Source: Paenibacillus pabuli NBRC 13638
GTDB lineage: Bacteria; Bacillota; Bacilli; Paenibacillales; Paenibacillaceae
Assembly: GCF_001514495.1 (NCBI RefSeq)
Contig: NZ_BCNM01000012.1
Coordinates: forward strand, 1 to 64,000
Reading direction: 5' to 3'
DNA: 64,000 bases
The position numbers were made by a program, and so were the translations under genes. The notes below the pieces were generated by a model. It was not told the DNA's origin and made no database searches. It saw nothing but the letters and a program-made list of their open reading frames with translations. Positions 43,003 through 51,793 of the stretch are shown here, piece by piece; position 1 is the first letter of the stretch, and each line of letters opens with the position of its first letter.

Positions 43003-44073
43003 ATGCCGAATCAAATGGTGCTGAAGGAGAGAATAAGCAAGGTATCCCAAGCGATGGAGTCTATGAAAAATACAAGCATCAATGAACAGTTTCCAATTGG
43101 ACTGATCGACATTCACTTATGGGAATGGCCGCAAGGTGTCGGTCTGTATGGCTTGCTTCAGCTCCATGAGGCAACGAAAGATGCCAAAGTGCTGGAATTT
43201 CTCGAATCATGGTACAATGCAAGACTGATGGAAGGATTACCGGAAAAAAATGTGAACACCTGCGCTCCGCTCCTTACTTTGATCTCACTATGCGAGCTGA
43301 CCGGAAACAGGGAGTACGAACAGGTCTGTGAGGAGTGGAGCAGTTGGATCATGGACGGGCTGCTGCGAACCGGAGATGGGGCGTTTCAGCATATGATCAC
43401 GGGAGACGCCAATGATGGTCAAATTCTGATTGATACCCTGTTTATGACGGTGCTATTTTTGGCCAAGGCAGGGGTATACTTCAAGAAACCCGACATGGTG
43501 GAAGAAGCCAAACGACAGTTCCTTGTGCATATAAAATATCTATACAACAAGAAAACCGGTTTGTTCTATCATGGCTGGGATTTCAATGAAAATCATAACT
43601 ATGGTGCTGTTCATTGGGGAAGAGGCAATGCATGGTATACGGCGGGAGTTATGGATTTCCTTAATATCGTTCCGATTGAAGACGGGCTGAAGGCCTATCT
43701 GTTGGATACAGCAACCGCTCAAGTCAGAGCACTGAGCAAGCTTCAAAGTGAGGATGGCATGTGGCACACCGTGCTGGATGACCCCGCATCTTACAAAGAA
43801 ACCTCGGCAACAGCAGCGATTGGATACGGCATTCTCAAGGGAATCCGGTATGGATACCTGGATGAATCCTATCGCCAGAATGGCTTGAGGGCGCTTGAAG
43901 CGGTGTTGAAACAAATTGATGATCATGGAGTCGTACAGCAGGTGTCCTATGGTACTCCTGTGGGGCAGGATGCTCAGTTTTATAAAGATATACCGATCAG
44001 TCCGATGGGTTATGGACAAGCACTTACGTTGTTTATCCTTATTGAGGGCTTGCGGATTCCAGCTGCTGAATAA
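43003..44073 (+). CDS. Glycoside hydrolase family 105 (unsaturated rhamnogalacturonyl hydrolase-like)
   Basis: About 356 residues. Matches the GH88/GH105 alpha6/alpha6 barrel: IHLWEWPQGVGLYGLLQL at the N-terminus, NDGQILIDTLFM with the catalytic Asp about residue 144 (YteR Asp143), and AVHWGRGNAWYTAG. It hydrates the C4-C5 double bond of unsaturated galacturonyl ends produced by lyases. There is no signal peptide, so it is cytoplasmic and works on imported products. The start could also be GTG 42973. It is the last gene before a strong terminator. Confidence 0.85.
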   Translation: MPNQMVLKERISKVSQAMESMKNTSINEQFPIGLIDIHLWEWPQGVGLYGLLQLHEATKDAKVLEFLESWYNARLMEGLPEKNVNTCAPLLTLISLCELTGNREYEQVCEEWSSWIMDGLLRTGDGAFQHMITGDANDGQILIDTLFMTVLFLAKAGVYFKKPDMVEEAKRQFLVHIKYLYNKKTGLFYHGWDFNENHNYGAVHWGRGNAWYTAGVMDFLNIVPIEDGLKAYLLDTATAQVRALSKLQSEDGMWHTVLDDPASYKETSATAAIGYGILKGIRYGYLDESYRQNGLRALEAVLKQIDDHGVVQQVSYGTPVGQDAQFYKDIPISPMGYGQALTLFILIEGLRIPAAE

Positions 44074-44101
44074 AATAAGGCGGACTTGTGTGGAGGGTAG
44101 G

Positions 44102-44127
44102 GGATACAGTTTCCTGTATCCTCCTTT
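44102..44127 (+). terminator. Rho-independent terminator of the sugar operon
   Basis: GGATACAG (44102-44109) and CTGTATCC (44114-44121) form an 8-bp stem with a TTTC loop and a downstream TCCTTTT. The 44128-44529 gap is very AT-rich, with a TATAAT at 44253 but no convincing -35, and no gene. Confidence 0.75.
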
Positions 44128-44529
44128 TGGTTTGGGGTTATTTTATATTGTAACTTCCTACAATCATGATTGACAATCAACCCAATCCAAATTTCAAGAA
44201 GACATTCCGAGCTCTGGCTAAGTAGTTGTGTCTGTCATTTATTTTTTTATGGTATAATAAGGAAAATATACATCGGAAGTACTATTGAAAATATTAATCT
44301 CCAACATTTATAGGTCATCGTAATCCGCTAATTATGTTGAAAGTATGTTGATTTATCTATAATTATCCTAAATTTATAATGTTTTTTCGTAATAAAACGA
44401 TTCAAATATTTAATTTTATGGAATTTATTAATATTTATACATTAGACCTATATACTATTCCATGTTTTAGTAATAAAATTATGTAATTAATTGTAAAAAA
44501 TGATAATAACTTATAGAGGGGGAATCACA

Positions 44530-44982
44530 TTGTCATTCATAAAAAGTTTAGGTTTTGGAGTAGCTTTGTCATTATTACTCTCTGCAAATTCAGTTAGTGC
44601 TGGTGAATTAGAGGATAGAGTAAAAGATACATATAATCTTCCCCTTATCTTTGTGGAGAATCCTGCGGACCCGACTATCACCCCTTTCGATGTTCAACTT
44701 ATCAGACCAGATAGCTACAGCAGTTACAATGCATACGAGAACTCATTTGCATTGGAGCCTGACAATGGAGAAACCGCTAATCTTTGGATTCAAAATACGA
44801 GTACGGATACTATTTATGCCAAAGTTACAGTGGGCAGTCTCTCCCCGCTTGACGTTCCAATTAACAAAGGGACGCAAAAAACACTAACACTAGCGGCTGG
44901 AGTCAAAACAAACGTCAAAGTTTATATCTACAGTTCAACGGGGCATAAAATTGATATAAATATCAGTGCCCGACAATTTTAA
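44530..44982 (+). CDS. Small secreted protein
   Basis: About 150 residues. The TTG start at 44530 behind GAGGGG gives a clean signal peptide (SFIKSLGFGVALSLLLSANS, cleavage after VSA about residue 22). The mature part is beta-rich with TANLWIQNTSTDTIYAKVTV and TGHKIDINISARQF, a small beta-sandwich look. No family recognised; extracellular or cell-wall located. A terminator follows at 44998. Confidence 0.6.
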   Translation: MSFIKSLGFGVALSLLLSANSVSAGELEDRVKDTYNLPLIFVENPADPTITPFDVQLIRPDSYSSYNAYENSFALEPDNGETANLWIQNTSTDTIYAKVTVGSLSPLDVPINKGTQKTLTLAAGVKTNVKVYIYSSTGHKIDINISARQF

Positions 44983-44997
44983 TATAATCATTGATGC

Positions 44998-45030
44998 AGA
45001 GGATATTTCTTATGAGGTTTCCTCTCTTTA
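44998..45030 (+). terminator. Terminator after the secreted protein gene
   Basis: AGAGGA (44998-45003) and TCCTCT (45020-45025) with a long loop, followed by CTTTATT. A modest stem, but well placed just after the stop. Confidence 0.5.
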
Positions 45031-45041
45031 TTGGAATTCAT

Positions 45042-45069
45042 TTGTATTATAGCGTAGATTGGATACAAT
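45042..45069 (+). promoter_or_regulatory. Sigma-A-like promoter of the MBL-fold gene
   Basis: -35 TTGTAT (45042-45047), 16-nt spacer, -10 TACAAT (45064-45069). Transcription would start near 45076 and leave a leader of about 130 nt before the coding start at 45210. Confidence 0.5.
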
Positions 45070-45096
45070 TAACATTTGCTATCCATGAGTAAACGA

Positions 45097-45175
45097 GGGA
45101 GGTAATTCCATTGGTAAACCAATAAAATGAGAAAATCTAAATGTAGATTTAAATAGCATGCAGATTTTCTCTCTT
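45097..45175 (+). promoter_or_regulatory. Structured leader with tiny reading frames (possible attenuator)
   Basis: GGGAGG (45097-45102) is well spaced to TTG-GTA-AAC-CAA-TAA (45111-45125), and ATG at 45127 opens a 9-codon frame (MRKSKCRFK). Two mutually exclusive hairpins follow: AAATCT/AGATTT (45133-45138/45145-45150) and GAGAAAATCT/AGATTTTCTC (45129-45138/45162-45171). ATTGGT/ACCAAT is a third. Short frames overlapping alternative hairpins recall ribosome-mediated attenuation; the T run after the long hairpin is poor. Confidence 0.35.
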
Positions 45176-45209
45176 ATTAATCAAGAATTTACTATAGAGG
45201 AGAATGAAC

Positions 45210-46067
45210 ATGCTAAATCAAATAAGTGAAACAATCTATTATCTATCTAACCAAAATGACAAAGAAAGACCGACATTGGGGTTAGTTTGCGGTGATAAAT
45301 ATAGTCTTGTCGTTGACGGTGGGAATTCGGTTCAACATGCCAAGGATTTCTTACATGAAATAGAGAAGTTAAATGTTCCACCTGTTAAATATGTGGTCAT
45401 CACTCATGCACATTGGGATCATTTCTTAGGTATGAATGAATACGGAGCTACGATTATTATGAATAGTCTAACCAGCCAAAAGATGAATGAATGGCGTAGC
45501 TTTTCTTATGATGACCGCTCCCTTCAGAAGTACGTGGATTCCAAGAAGATGACCTCACATTGCATGGAAACGATACAACTTGAAATACCGAATAGAGACA
45601 CATTTCAACTAAGTCCACCGGATATTATTTTTGAAACAACTCTCCATCTGGACCTGGGAAATAAAGTTTGTGTGCTTGAAACCATTCGAAGTACGCATAC
45701 GGATGATTCAACAGTCGTGTATATTCCGGATGAAAAGGTGTTATTTCTAGGCGACAGTGCATATTGCACAACGACTAACTCCTTATATCATTTTAAGCAG
45801 TCTCATTTACTGCCTATGATAGAAGATATTCAGAAATATGATGCAACGCATTTTCTACTTGGTCATGAATCGATCTGTGATCTGGAGGAGATGGACACCC
45901 TGTGGAGAGAACTCAGCTTAGCCAATAATGCCGTGAAATGTGCATCCATGGAAAAAGCGATCGAGCGTTTTGAGGCAGCTAATGATCGAACAGCCAATGA
46001 AAATGAGCTTTTTTTCTTACAAGGATTTGTGAATGATCAGATATTACAGTCAAAAGCAACGGAATAA
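45210..46067 (+). CDS. Metallo-beta-lactamase fold hydrolase
   Basis: 285 residues. The metal motif is THAHWDHFLG (HxHxDH at about residues 66-71), with further ligands at STHTDDSTV, LGDSAY and FLLGHES. It lacks a signal peptide, so it is a cytoplasmic hydrolase, not a secreted beta-lactamase. Substrate unknown. AGAGGAG lies 7 nt before ATG 45210, better than the in-frame ATG at 45204. A structured leader precedes it. Confidence 0.85.
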   Translation: MLNQISETIYYLSNQNDKERPTLGLVCGDKYSLVVDGGNSVQHAKDFLHEIEKLNVPPVKYVVITHAHWDHFLGMNEYGATIIMNSLTSQKMNEWRSFSYDDRSLQKYVDSKKMTSHCMETIQLEIPNRDTFQLSPPDIIFETTLHLDLGNKVCVLETIRSTHTDDSTVVYIPDEKVLFLGDSAYCTTTNSLYHFKQSHLLPMIEDIQKYDATHFLLGHESICDLEEMDTLWRELSLANNAVKCASMEKAIERFEAANDRTANENELFFLQGFVNDQILQSKATE

Positions 46068-46232
46068 CTCATGTAGGCTTGAATGGATCTTTGCGTGGGT
46101 GCGATAGCTTAGATTCTTTTCGCCGAAACTTAACTACCGTTTAAAATGTGAAAACATTAGAACCATACCTAGAGTTGTATCCGCCACTTACGTTGGGAAT
46201 TCATTCTCTCTGTAAACCAGGGTACAACGAGG

Positions 46233-46264
46233 AAAAGGCTGCCGGCGAAGGCGGCCTTTTTTTG
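46233..46264 (+). terminator. Strong rho-independent terminator
   Basis: AAAAGGC-T-GCC (46233-46243) pairs with GGC-G-GCCTTTT (46250-46260), an 11-bp stem with a 6-nt loop and T-rich tail. It lies 170 nt after the MBL-fold gene; the bases between hold no gene. Confidence 0.85.
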
Positions 46265-46369
46265 GCTTATGCTATCATTCCTCAAGGGTGTTCAGAAATC
46301 ATTGGAAAAATAGGTTGATCATTGTTAACATGTGATTATACTGTGTTGAACCAGAGAAGAGGTGGGAAA

Positions 46370-46873
46370 TTGGAAATCAAAGATCGTCCAAAGCTATCAA
46401 TCCCTAGAACATTACTGGAAAAAGCTTTAGACATCACAACGATCCTTTTATTTATTATCGGAACAGTATACTTCTTGCAACAATGGATGACCTTACCGGA
46501 TCAGATACCGATTCATTTTGATATGAAGGGGGAGCCTGATGGTTGGGGAGGAAAGTGGGGAGTATGGCTGCCCTTAGTCATTGGCCTTATTTTATGGATT
46601 GGGCTTTCGCAGTTGGAGAAGTATCCTCATACGTATAATTACCTCCATTTAAATGTGGAGAATGCGGAGAGACAATATAAAAATGCACGGATTATGATTA
46701 ATCTAATCAAGACAGAGATAACCATATTTTTTATTTATATCAGTTGGATGATTATGGACTTTTCAAGTGCGAACAAAGTCACTCATAATCATTGGTTGCC
46801 CATTGTCATATTCATTATCGTTTTATTTAGTTCCATGGGTTTCTTTATATACAGATCTTTTAAGCTCAAATAA
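46370..46873 (+). CDS. DUF1648 domain membrane protein
   Basis: About 167 residues. LPDQIPIHFDMKGEPDGWGGK is the DUF1648 signature; four hydrophobic helices surround it (about 19-35, 62-78, 105-125, 137-156). Related proteins include SdpI-type immunity proteins. The start is probably TTG 46370 behind AGAGGTGGG. Its last residues, GFFIYRSFKLK, recur as a gene remnant at 52585-52644. Confidence 0.75.
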   Translation: MEIKDRPKLSIPRTLLEKALDITTILLFIIGTVYFLQQWMTLPDQIPIHFDMKGEPDGWGGKWGVWLPLVIGLILWIGLSQLEKYPHTYNYLHLNVENAERQYKNARIMINLIKTEITIFFIYISWMIMDFSSANKVTHNHWLPIVIFIIVLFSSMGFFIYRSFKLK

Positions 46874-46937
46874 CGTGGAGACTATGCTCTGATTAAGAAG
46901 TGAAGACAAAAACTATGAAATCGTGAGGATATAAAAA

Positions 46938-47384
46938 ATGAATAATCCCACTGTTAACGATGAATTGAAAATTGTATTTGAAGACAATGAGCAAGACTAC
47001 AATGCTGTCTGTAGTAATCTGTATCATTACAATCTAAGAGAAACAAATGGTTTGTTAAAGAAACCGGGAAAAAGCATCAATTTGTTTCTAAGGGATAAGA
47101 CTGGCAAAGCAGTAGGTGGAATCTTCTGTGCTACGTACTGCTATACCTTATATATTGATAACTTTTGGATTGATGAAGAATACAGAGAAAATGGGTATGG
47201 GAAACAATTAATCATGCAAGCAGAGAGCATTGCAGTTAGAGAGGGTTGTAAACTGGCCCACACAAGTACATTTTCTTACCAGTCTCCTGGATTTTACAAG
47301 AAGATGGGTTATGAAGTGTTTGGAATGATAGATGAATACCCGGAAGGCATTATTCAGTATTTCTTGAAGAAAAGACTTACATAG
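46938..47384 (+). CDS. GNAT family N-acetyltransferase
   Basis: 148 residues; IDEEYRENGYGKQLIMQAE is the CoA loop and SPGFYKKMGYEVFG the terminal motif. It belongs to the short group that often starts with LKIVFEDNEQDYNAVCSNLY. GAGGAT precedes ATG 46938. It is followed by an unrelated gene 42 nt downstream. Confidence 0.8.
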   Translation: MNNPTVNDELKIVFEDNEQDYNAVCSNLYHYNLRETNGLLKKPGKSINLFLRDKTGKAVGGIFCATYCYTLYIDNFWIDEEYRENGYGKQLIMQAESIAVREGCKLAHTSTFSYQSPGFYKKMGYEVFGMIDEYPEGIIQYFLKKRLT

Positions 47385-47426
47385 GAAACTCAAAATCATT
47401 TATAACACATACAAAGGAGAAATGAT

Positions 47427-48062
47427 ATGACGGTCGTTGGAATCTTGGGAACGATTCATAATCAAGAATTAAGAGAGAAATATAATAGTTCACTTACCCT
47501 GTATGAGGATCTCATTACAGAATTTAACCCGGAGATCATCTGTGGTGAGGTGCATCCCCAAAGCTGGGAGAGATATATCAAAAATAAACAGGATAAGGGA
47601 TACTGGGGGGAGCCAGCCAGTGAGTATTGGGAACTTATCTTTCCAATGTGCGAAGAACGAAATATCAAGTTTGTGCCTATTGACTGGTTTGAGTTGGACG
47701 TCTGGAATGATTTTGATCCCTTTAACGGCTTCTCAGAAGAGCAGCGTAAAGCGTTGGAGAAGGTCGATGATGAATGGTTTGCTAAACAAATGAATACACA
47801 TGACGTTGGATTGATTCCCTTTAATTCGGATGCATTTGATGAGATGACCAAACAAAAGTATGAATGGTTGGATCAGATTAACCCAAAAGCAAATAACTTC
47901 CGATGGATCGTGCGCAATCAAATTATGATTCAACGTGTGAAAAACACATACCATACGAATCCGGATAAGAGAATTCTATGTGTTGTGGGAGCAGATCATA
48001 ATTATATGTTCAAAGAGGAATTGATAAATGAACCTATCGAATTAATATACCCATTACGATAG
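47427..48062 (+). CDS. TraB/TIKI-like family protein (inferred)
   Basis: 211 residues, soluble. ILGTIHNQE near the N-terminus, IICGEVHPQSW after the second strand, and CVVGADHNYMF near the end give the GTxH...E...GxxH pattern of the TraB/TIKI/ChaN-like metal-binding fold. A hydrolytic role is therefore possible; the exact family is not named with certainty. AAAGGAG lies 7 nt before ATG 47427. Confidence 0.5.
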   Translation: MTVVGILGTIHNQELREKYNSSLTLYEDLITEFNPEIICGEVHPQSWERYIKNKQDKGYWGEPASEYWELIFPMCEERNIKFVPIDWFELDVWNDFDPFNGFSEEQRKALEKVDDEWFAKQMNTHDVGLIPFNSDAFDEMTKQKYEWLDQINPKANNFRWIVRNQIMIQRVKNTYHTNPDKRILCVVGADHNYMFKEELINEPIELIYPLR

Positions 48063-48101
48063 TTCAATGACTAAACGATGAATCTTCAGGAGGCGTATGC
48101 C

Positions 48102-48596
48102 ATGATCAGATTATGCAACAGCAAGGACTCGGATGTAATGGTTGAGATTATTAATGATGCAGCAAAGGCATACCAGGGTGTAATTCCCGAGGATCGCTAT
48201 CACGAACCCTATATGTCATTGGAGGAATTGAAAGAGGAAATCCGTGATGGCGTCGTATTCTGGGGCTTTGAAGATCATAATAAATTATGGGGCGTTATGG
48301 GGATTCAGGATAAAGGCGATGTTGCTTTAATCAGGCACGCATATGTAAGAACTCACCAACGAGGGAGTGGAATAGGAACAAAGCTGTTGGCTCATCTGAT
48401 GGCGTTAACCGATAAACCGATATTAATAGGAACCTGGGATTCCGCAGAATGGGCCATCAAATTCTATTTAAAAAATGGCTTTACACTTGTTTCATCGGAT
48501 GAGAAGAAGCAGTTATTAACTCGATACTGGAACGTACCCGAAAGACAAATCGAGACCTCTGTTGTTTTATGTGACGGGAAGTGGAATGCTTTTTGA
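48102..48596 (+). CDS. GNAT family N-acetyltransferase
   Basis: 164 residues; VRTHQRGSGIGTKLLAHLM is the CoA loop and AIKFYLKNGFTLVSSDEKKQLL matches the common Bacillota GNAT tail with a WNVPERQIETSVVL ending. ATG 48102 follows AGGAGG; the in-frame ATG at 48078 does not. Acceptor unknown. Confidence 0.85.
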   Translation: MIRLCNSKDSDVMVEIINDAAKAYQGVIPEDRYHEPYMSLEELKEEIRDGVVFWGFEDHNKLWGVMGIQDKGDVALIRHAYVRTHQRGSGIGTKLLAHLMALTDKPILIGTWDSAEWAIKFYLKNGFTLVSSDEKKQLLTRYWNVPERQIETSVVLCDGKWNAF

Positions 48597-48651
48597 AATT
48601 AAAAAGATTTCTTAGGGTCTTAAGAGTCACTAAATGAAGTGAGGTGCTCGT

Positions 48652-49165
48652 ATGCTTTATCATTTTAGCGAGATTTCAGATATCCAGGTCTTTATTCCGA
48701 GGGAGAAGCAAAACAGACCTGGTTTCCCTGCAGTGGTGTGGGCTATTGATGAAGAGCATGAATATTCATATTACTTTCCAAGGGATTGCCCGAGAATCAT
48801 TTGTAAAAAGACAGAAACGATAAGTGATGAAAATAACGAGAAGTTTTTCAAACATTCTAATGCAGATATCATCGTTACAGTTGAAAGTTCTTGGTATCCG
48901 AGGATGATGAATCAGATCATGTACAGGTACCATTTCGATGACACCAATTTTGAGCTGTTTGATCCAACATGCGGGTTACTACACTTCAACTCAGGTTACA
49001 AAGCCTCTACATACAGACCATATGGATTGTTTAATAGAGAGATTATTTAAGAAAGGAATCGAACTTCGATTTACTCCCAATCTGTACCCTCTAAGAGAAG
49101 CGATACTTCAATCGGACTTCAAGGAATTTGGGATCCATAGATTCAGCAATGCAATGGAACTCTAG
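48652..49165 (+). pseudogene. DUF6886 family protein, frameshifted
   Basis: The main frame MLYHFSEISDIQVFIPRE to FELFDPT matches DUF6886 but continues into nonsense and stops at 49050. The expected C-terminus (AGYYTSTQVTKPL, then LFKKGIELRFTPNLYPLREAI and GIHRFSNAMEL) is read in a second frame to 49165. The switch lies near 48965. Function unknown. GTGAGGTG precedes ATG 48652. Confidence 0.65.
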
Positions 49166-49985
49166 AGTGAATTCAAGTATCATAGGGGGGATTTCTATAC
49201 AGTATCCAATAGTCGTATTAGATTTGGATGGAACATTGCTCAACACAGATAAACAAATTTCGAAACGGAATTATGAGGCAGTGATGACATGCTCTAAACA
49301 AGGGATCAGATTGATCTATGCTACAGCACGCCCACCAAGAGCAGTAAGGTTGCTTTTACCTGAGGAATTGCTTCATAGCGGTTCATTTATATATTACAAC
49401 GGAGCTTATATCCACTGCAATTACACTGGTATTCAACAATATGAACATATAGACCCTGCGATGACTGCTGAATTAATAGATTATGGCATGGAGATTAACA
49501 ATGTTAACCATGAACTGGGCTTAAGCCTTGAAGTGGAAGATCAATGGATTAGTTTAAAAGAATATGACTATACAACACTTATGAGAGTCAAAGAAAACCC
49601 AACGATAAAATCATTAGAAGAGCTCAAAGGGACTGCTGCAACAAAAATACTTTTTACGGGGTTCAAGAATATAGATTTTCTCAGAGAGAAGTTTGCATCC
49701 AGATTAAATGTTTTGGTTACAGACGGTGGTAATCTTGTTCAAATCTCTTCAATTAAAGCCTCCAAAGAAAATGCATTGAGAATTTTATGTAAGGCAATGA
49801 ACATAAATCTTGAAAACGTAATGGTTTTTGGTGATGATTTTAATGATATTGGGTTATTTGAAATATGTGGCTGGCCGGTAGCCATGGGTAATGCAATTGA
49901 AGAGTTGAAGATTCTCGCGAAAGAGATCACGGATACGAATGACTCTGATGGAGTTGCGAAAGTGCTGGAACGAATTTTGATTTGA
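49149..49985 (+). CDS. Cof-type HAD-IIB phosphatase
   Basis: About 260 residues of recognisable protein. Motif I is VVLDLDGTLLNTD, motif II region YATARPPR, motif III lysine in IKASKENAL, motif IV VFGDDFNDIGLF. Small-molecule phosphatase of the sugar-phosphate type. The start is unclear: the best site, AGGGGGG at 49184-49190, lies 6 nt before ATA at 49197, where homologs would begin (QYPIVVLDLDG). ATG 49149 or GTG 49167 would overlap the previous gene's tail. Confidence 0.75.
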   Translation: MQWNSRVNSSIIGGISIQYPIVVLDLDGTLLNTDKQISKRNYEAVMTCSKQGIRLIYATARPPRAVRLLLPEELLHSGSFIYYNGAYIHCNYTGIQQYEHIDPAMTAELIDYGMEINNVNHELGLSLEVEDQWISLKEYDYTTLMRVKENPTIKSLEELKGTAATKILFTGFKNIDFLREKFASRLNVLVTDGGNLVQISSIKASKENALRILCKAMNINLENVMVFGDDFNDIGLFEICGWPVAMGNAIEELKILAKEITDTNDSDGVAKVLERILI

Positions 49986-50163
49986 GTGATTTTGATATAT
50001 GGGATGACCTATATCAACCCCATCTTTCGATCATGAGATTGATGTGTTTGTCGTTTGCGGTAATAGTCCAGCTATATACGATACAGATTCTTCTATTTCG
50101 TATATAATGGAGAAATTCATAGGAGTCTCTATAACTACATATATCGCGAGGTGCACCAATCTT

Positions 50164-50712
50164 ATGCCAACCATCTATGACTTTAACGTTACCAAAACGA
50201 GTGGAGAACGATTCCCGCTCTATCAATACGAAGGAAAGCCAGTGCTGATCGTAAATACAGCGAGCAAGTGCAAGTACACACATCAGTTTGACGACATGCA
50301 GAAGCTATATGACCGCTATAAAGAGCAGGGACTTCAGATCATTGGTTTCCCGTGTAACCAGTTTGCCGAGCAGGAACCAGGAAGCAGCGAAGAGGCAGAA
50401 TCCTTCTGTCAGATTAACTATGGCGTGAAGTTTCCGATGTTCTCCAAAATGGATGTCAATGGGGAAACAGCGCATCCGCTGTACGACTTTTTGAAGAAGT
50501 CGGGTCCTTTTGCGGGCTTTGATGAGACAGATGTGCAAGCAAAACTGTTGAAGTTGATGGTGGCGGACAAAGCACCGGAATGGTTGCATGGGGATGCAAT
50601 CAAGTGGAACTTTACGAAGTTTCTGATTGATGCCGAAGGGCATGTGGTTAAACGTTTTGAACCAGTAGACTCGATCGACGAGATTGAGGCGAGTATAGAA
50701 CAGCTTCTTTAA
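50164..50712 (+). CDS. Glutathione peroxidase family (thiol peroxidase)
   Basis: 182 residues. VNTASKCKYTHQF contains the peroxidatic Cys (the usual form is SKCGFT), GFPCNQFAEQEPGS the second motif, and KWNFTKFLID the Trp/Asn motif. Bacterial Cys-type enzymes reduce hydroperoxides, usually with thioredoxin. ATG 50164 is used since family members start MPTIYDFNV; the open frame extends 40 codons further upstream without homology. Confidence 0.9.
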   Translation: MPTIYDFNVTKTSGERFPLYQYEGKPVLIVNTASKCKYTHQFDDMQKLYDRYKEQGLQIIGFPCNQFAEQEPGSSEEAESFCQINYGVKFPMFSKMDVNGETAHPLYDFLKKSGPFAGFDETDVQAKLLKLMVADKAPEWLHGDAIKWNFTKFLIDAEGHVVKRFEPVDSIDEIEASIEQLL

Positions 50713-50749
50713 ATAATCTTTTACTATAATCATTCTTTTACAATCCCAA

Positions 50750-50795
50750 AGGGCCATGACATGTACCGTAAACAAACGGAGACGTGCATGGCCCT
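50750..50795 (+). terminator. Long hairpin after the peroxidase gene
   Basis: AGGGCCATG (50750-50758) pairs with CATGGCCCT (50787-50795); an inner CCGT/ACGG stem sits in the loop. The following sequence is CTATATTTC, so it is a possible, weak terminator. Confidence 0.5.
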
Positions 50796-50884
50796 CTATA
50801 TTTCAAGACTGTCGAGTACTACCCGAGCGGACGTGAAACAGGTAAAATGGAAAGAAACTTCTCCAGAACAGGAGGTGCTTGGAC

Positions 50885-51745
50885 ATGCCCAGTATGATGC
50901 AATTTAGTGCTCCACTGGAATATAGCTATCGCTCTACCAGCACATATGACCCTGGAGTATCGGACGGATTTCATTCGCATCCCCATTACGAGGTGTATTA
51001 TTTTCATGATGGAGAATGCACCTATCTCATTGGAGATCGAGTGTATAACCTGGAACCGGGTGATATGGTCCTGATGCATGGGATGACGCTTCATCGTCCA
51101 CATCCTCTTCCAGGCAGGCCGTATGTGCGAACGACACTGCATTTCGACCCATCAGCCCTCCGCAGCAGCCTGCACCCGGATCGGATCAGCGATGTACTGA
51201 AGCCGTTCGAAGAATTAAGAAATTGCCGAATCAATCTGACGGGGAATGTCCGCTCCGAATTTGAAGCCTTGCTGCTGGATCTTCATCAGCTTATGGTGAA
51301 TTCAGGGGATTTCATAAAGGAACGGATGAACGTTCGCTTATGTGACCTGTTGTATGTAATCGCCGGGATCTGCCGAGGCAGTGTGGAGGAACACCGTCCT
51401 TCTTCCGAGAAGGAGCGACATGTGCAGCATATCATTGGTTACGTCGAAACCCATTATATGCAGGATATTGGTCTGGATGATCTGGCAAATGAACTTCATC
51501 TGTCGAAGCCTTATTTGGCAGGGCTGTTCAAAGAAATGACCGGCAGCACCATATTTAAATATTTATATGACCGGCGCATTAATCAGGCCAAGCTATTATT
51601 CCAGTTCCAGCCGGATATCAGCGTAACCGAGGCCAGTCGACTGGCAGGGTTCAAACGATTATCCCATTTCAGCCGAATTTTTAAACAAAGTGTAGGGTGT
51701 GCACCTGATCTGTACCGCAGTCGTCTGCACCGCACGCTTGATTAG
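50885..51745 (+). CDS. AraC family regulator with cupin domain
   Basis: 286 residues. Cupin motifs are FHSHPHYEVYYFHDGECTYL and LEPGDMVLMHGMTLHRPHP; the C-terminal HTH pair includes LDDLANELHLSKPYLAGLFKE and ASRLAGFKRLSHFSRIFKQ. ATG 50885 has AGGAGG 9 nt upstream. A deleted paralog lies at 62292. Target genes are not evident; the thioesterase gene follows on the same strand 48 nt later. Confidence 0.85.
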   Translation: MPSMMQFSAPLEYSYRSTSTYDPGVSDGFHSHPHYEVYYFHDGECTYLIGDRVYNLEPGDMVLMHGMTLHRPHPLPGRPYVRTTLHFDPSALRSSLHPDRISDVLKPFEELRNCRINLTGNVRSEFEALLLDLHQLMVNSGDFIKERMNVRLCDLLYVIAGICRGSVEEHRPSSEKERHVQHIIGYVETHYMQDIGLDDLANELHLSKPYLAGLFKEMTGSTIFKYLYDRRINQAKLLFQFQPDISVTEASRLAGFKRLSHFSRIFKQSVGCAPDLYRSRLHRTLD

Positions 51746-51793
51746 CAGTAGGTTCAGAGATGAAGTATCGCACCGCCGAGGAGGTTTACTCAC

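Noticed and set aside
46068..46232. A riboswitch or T-box ahead of the strong terminator
   Set aside because: No conserved T-box or riboswitch core motifs were found; the terminator simply follows the MBL-fold gene.
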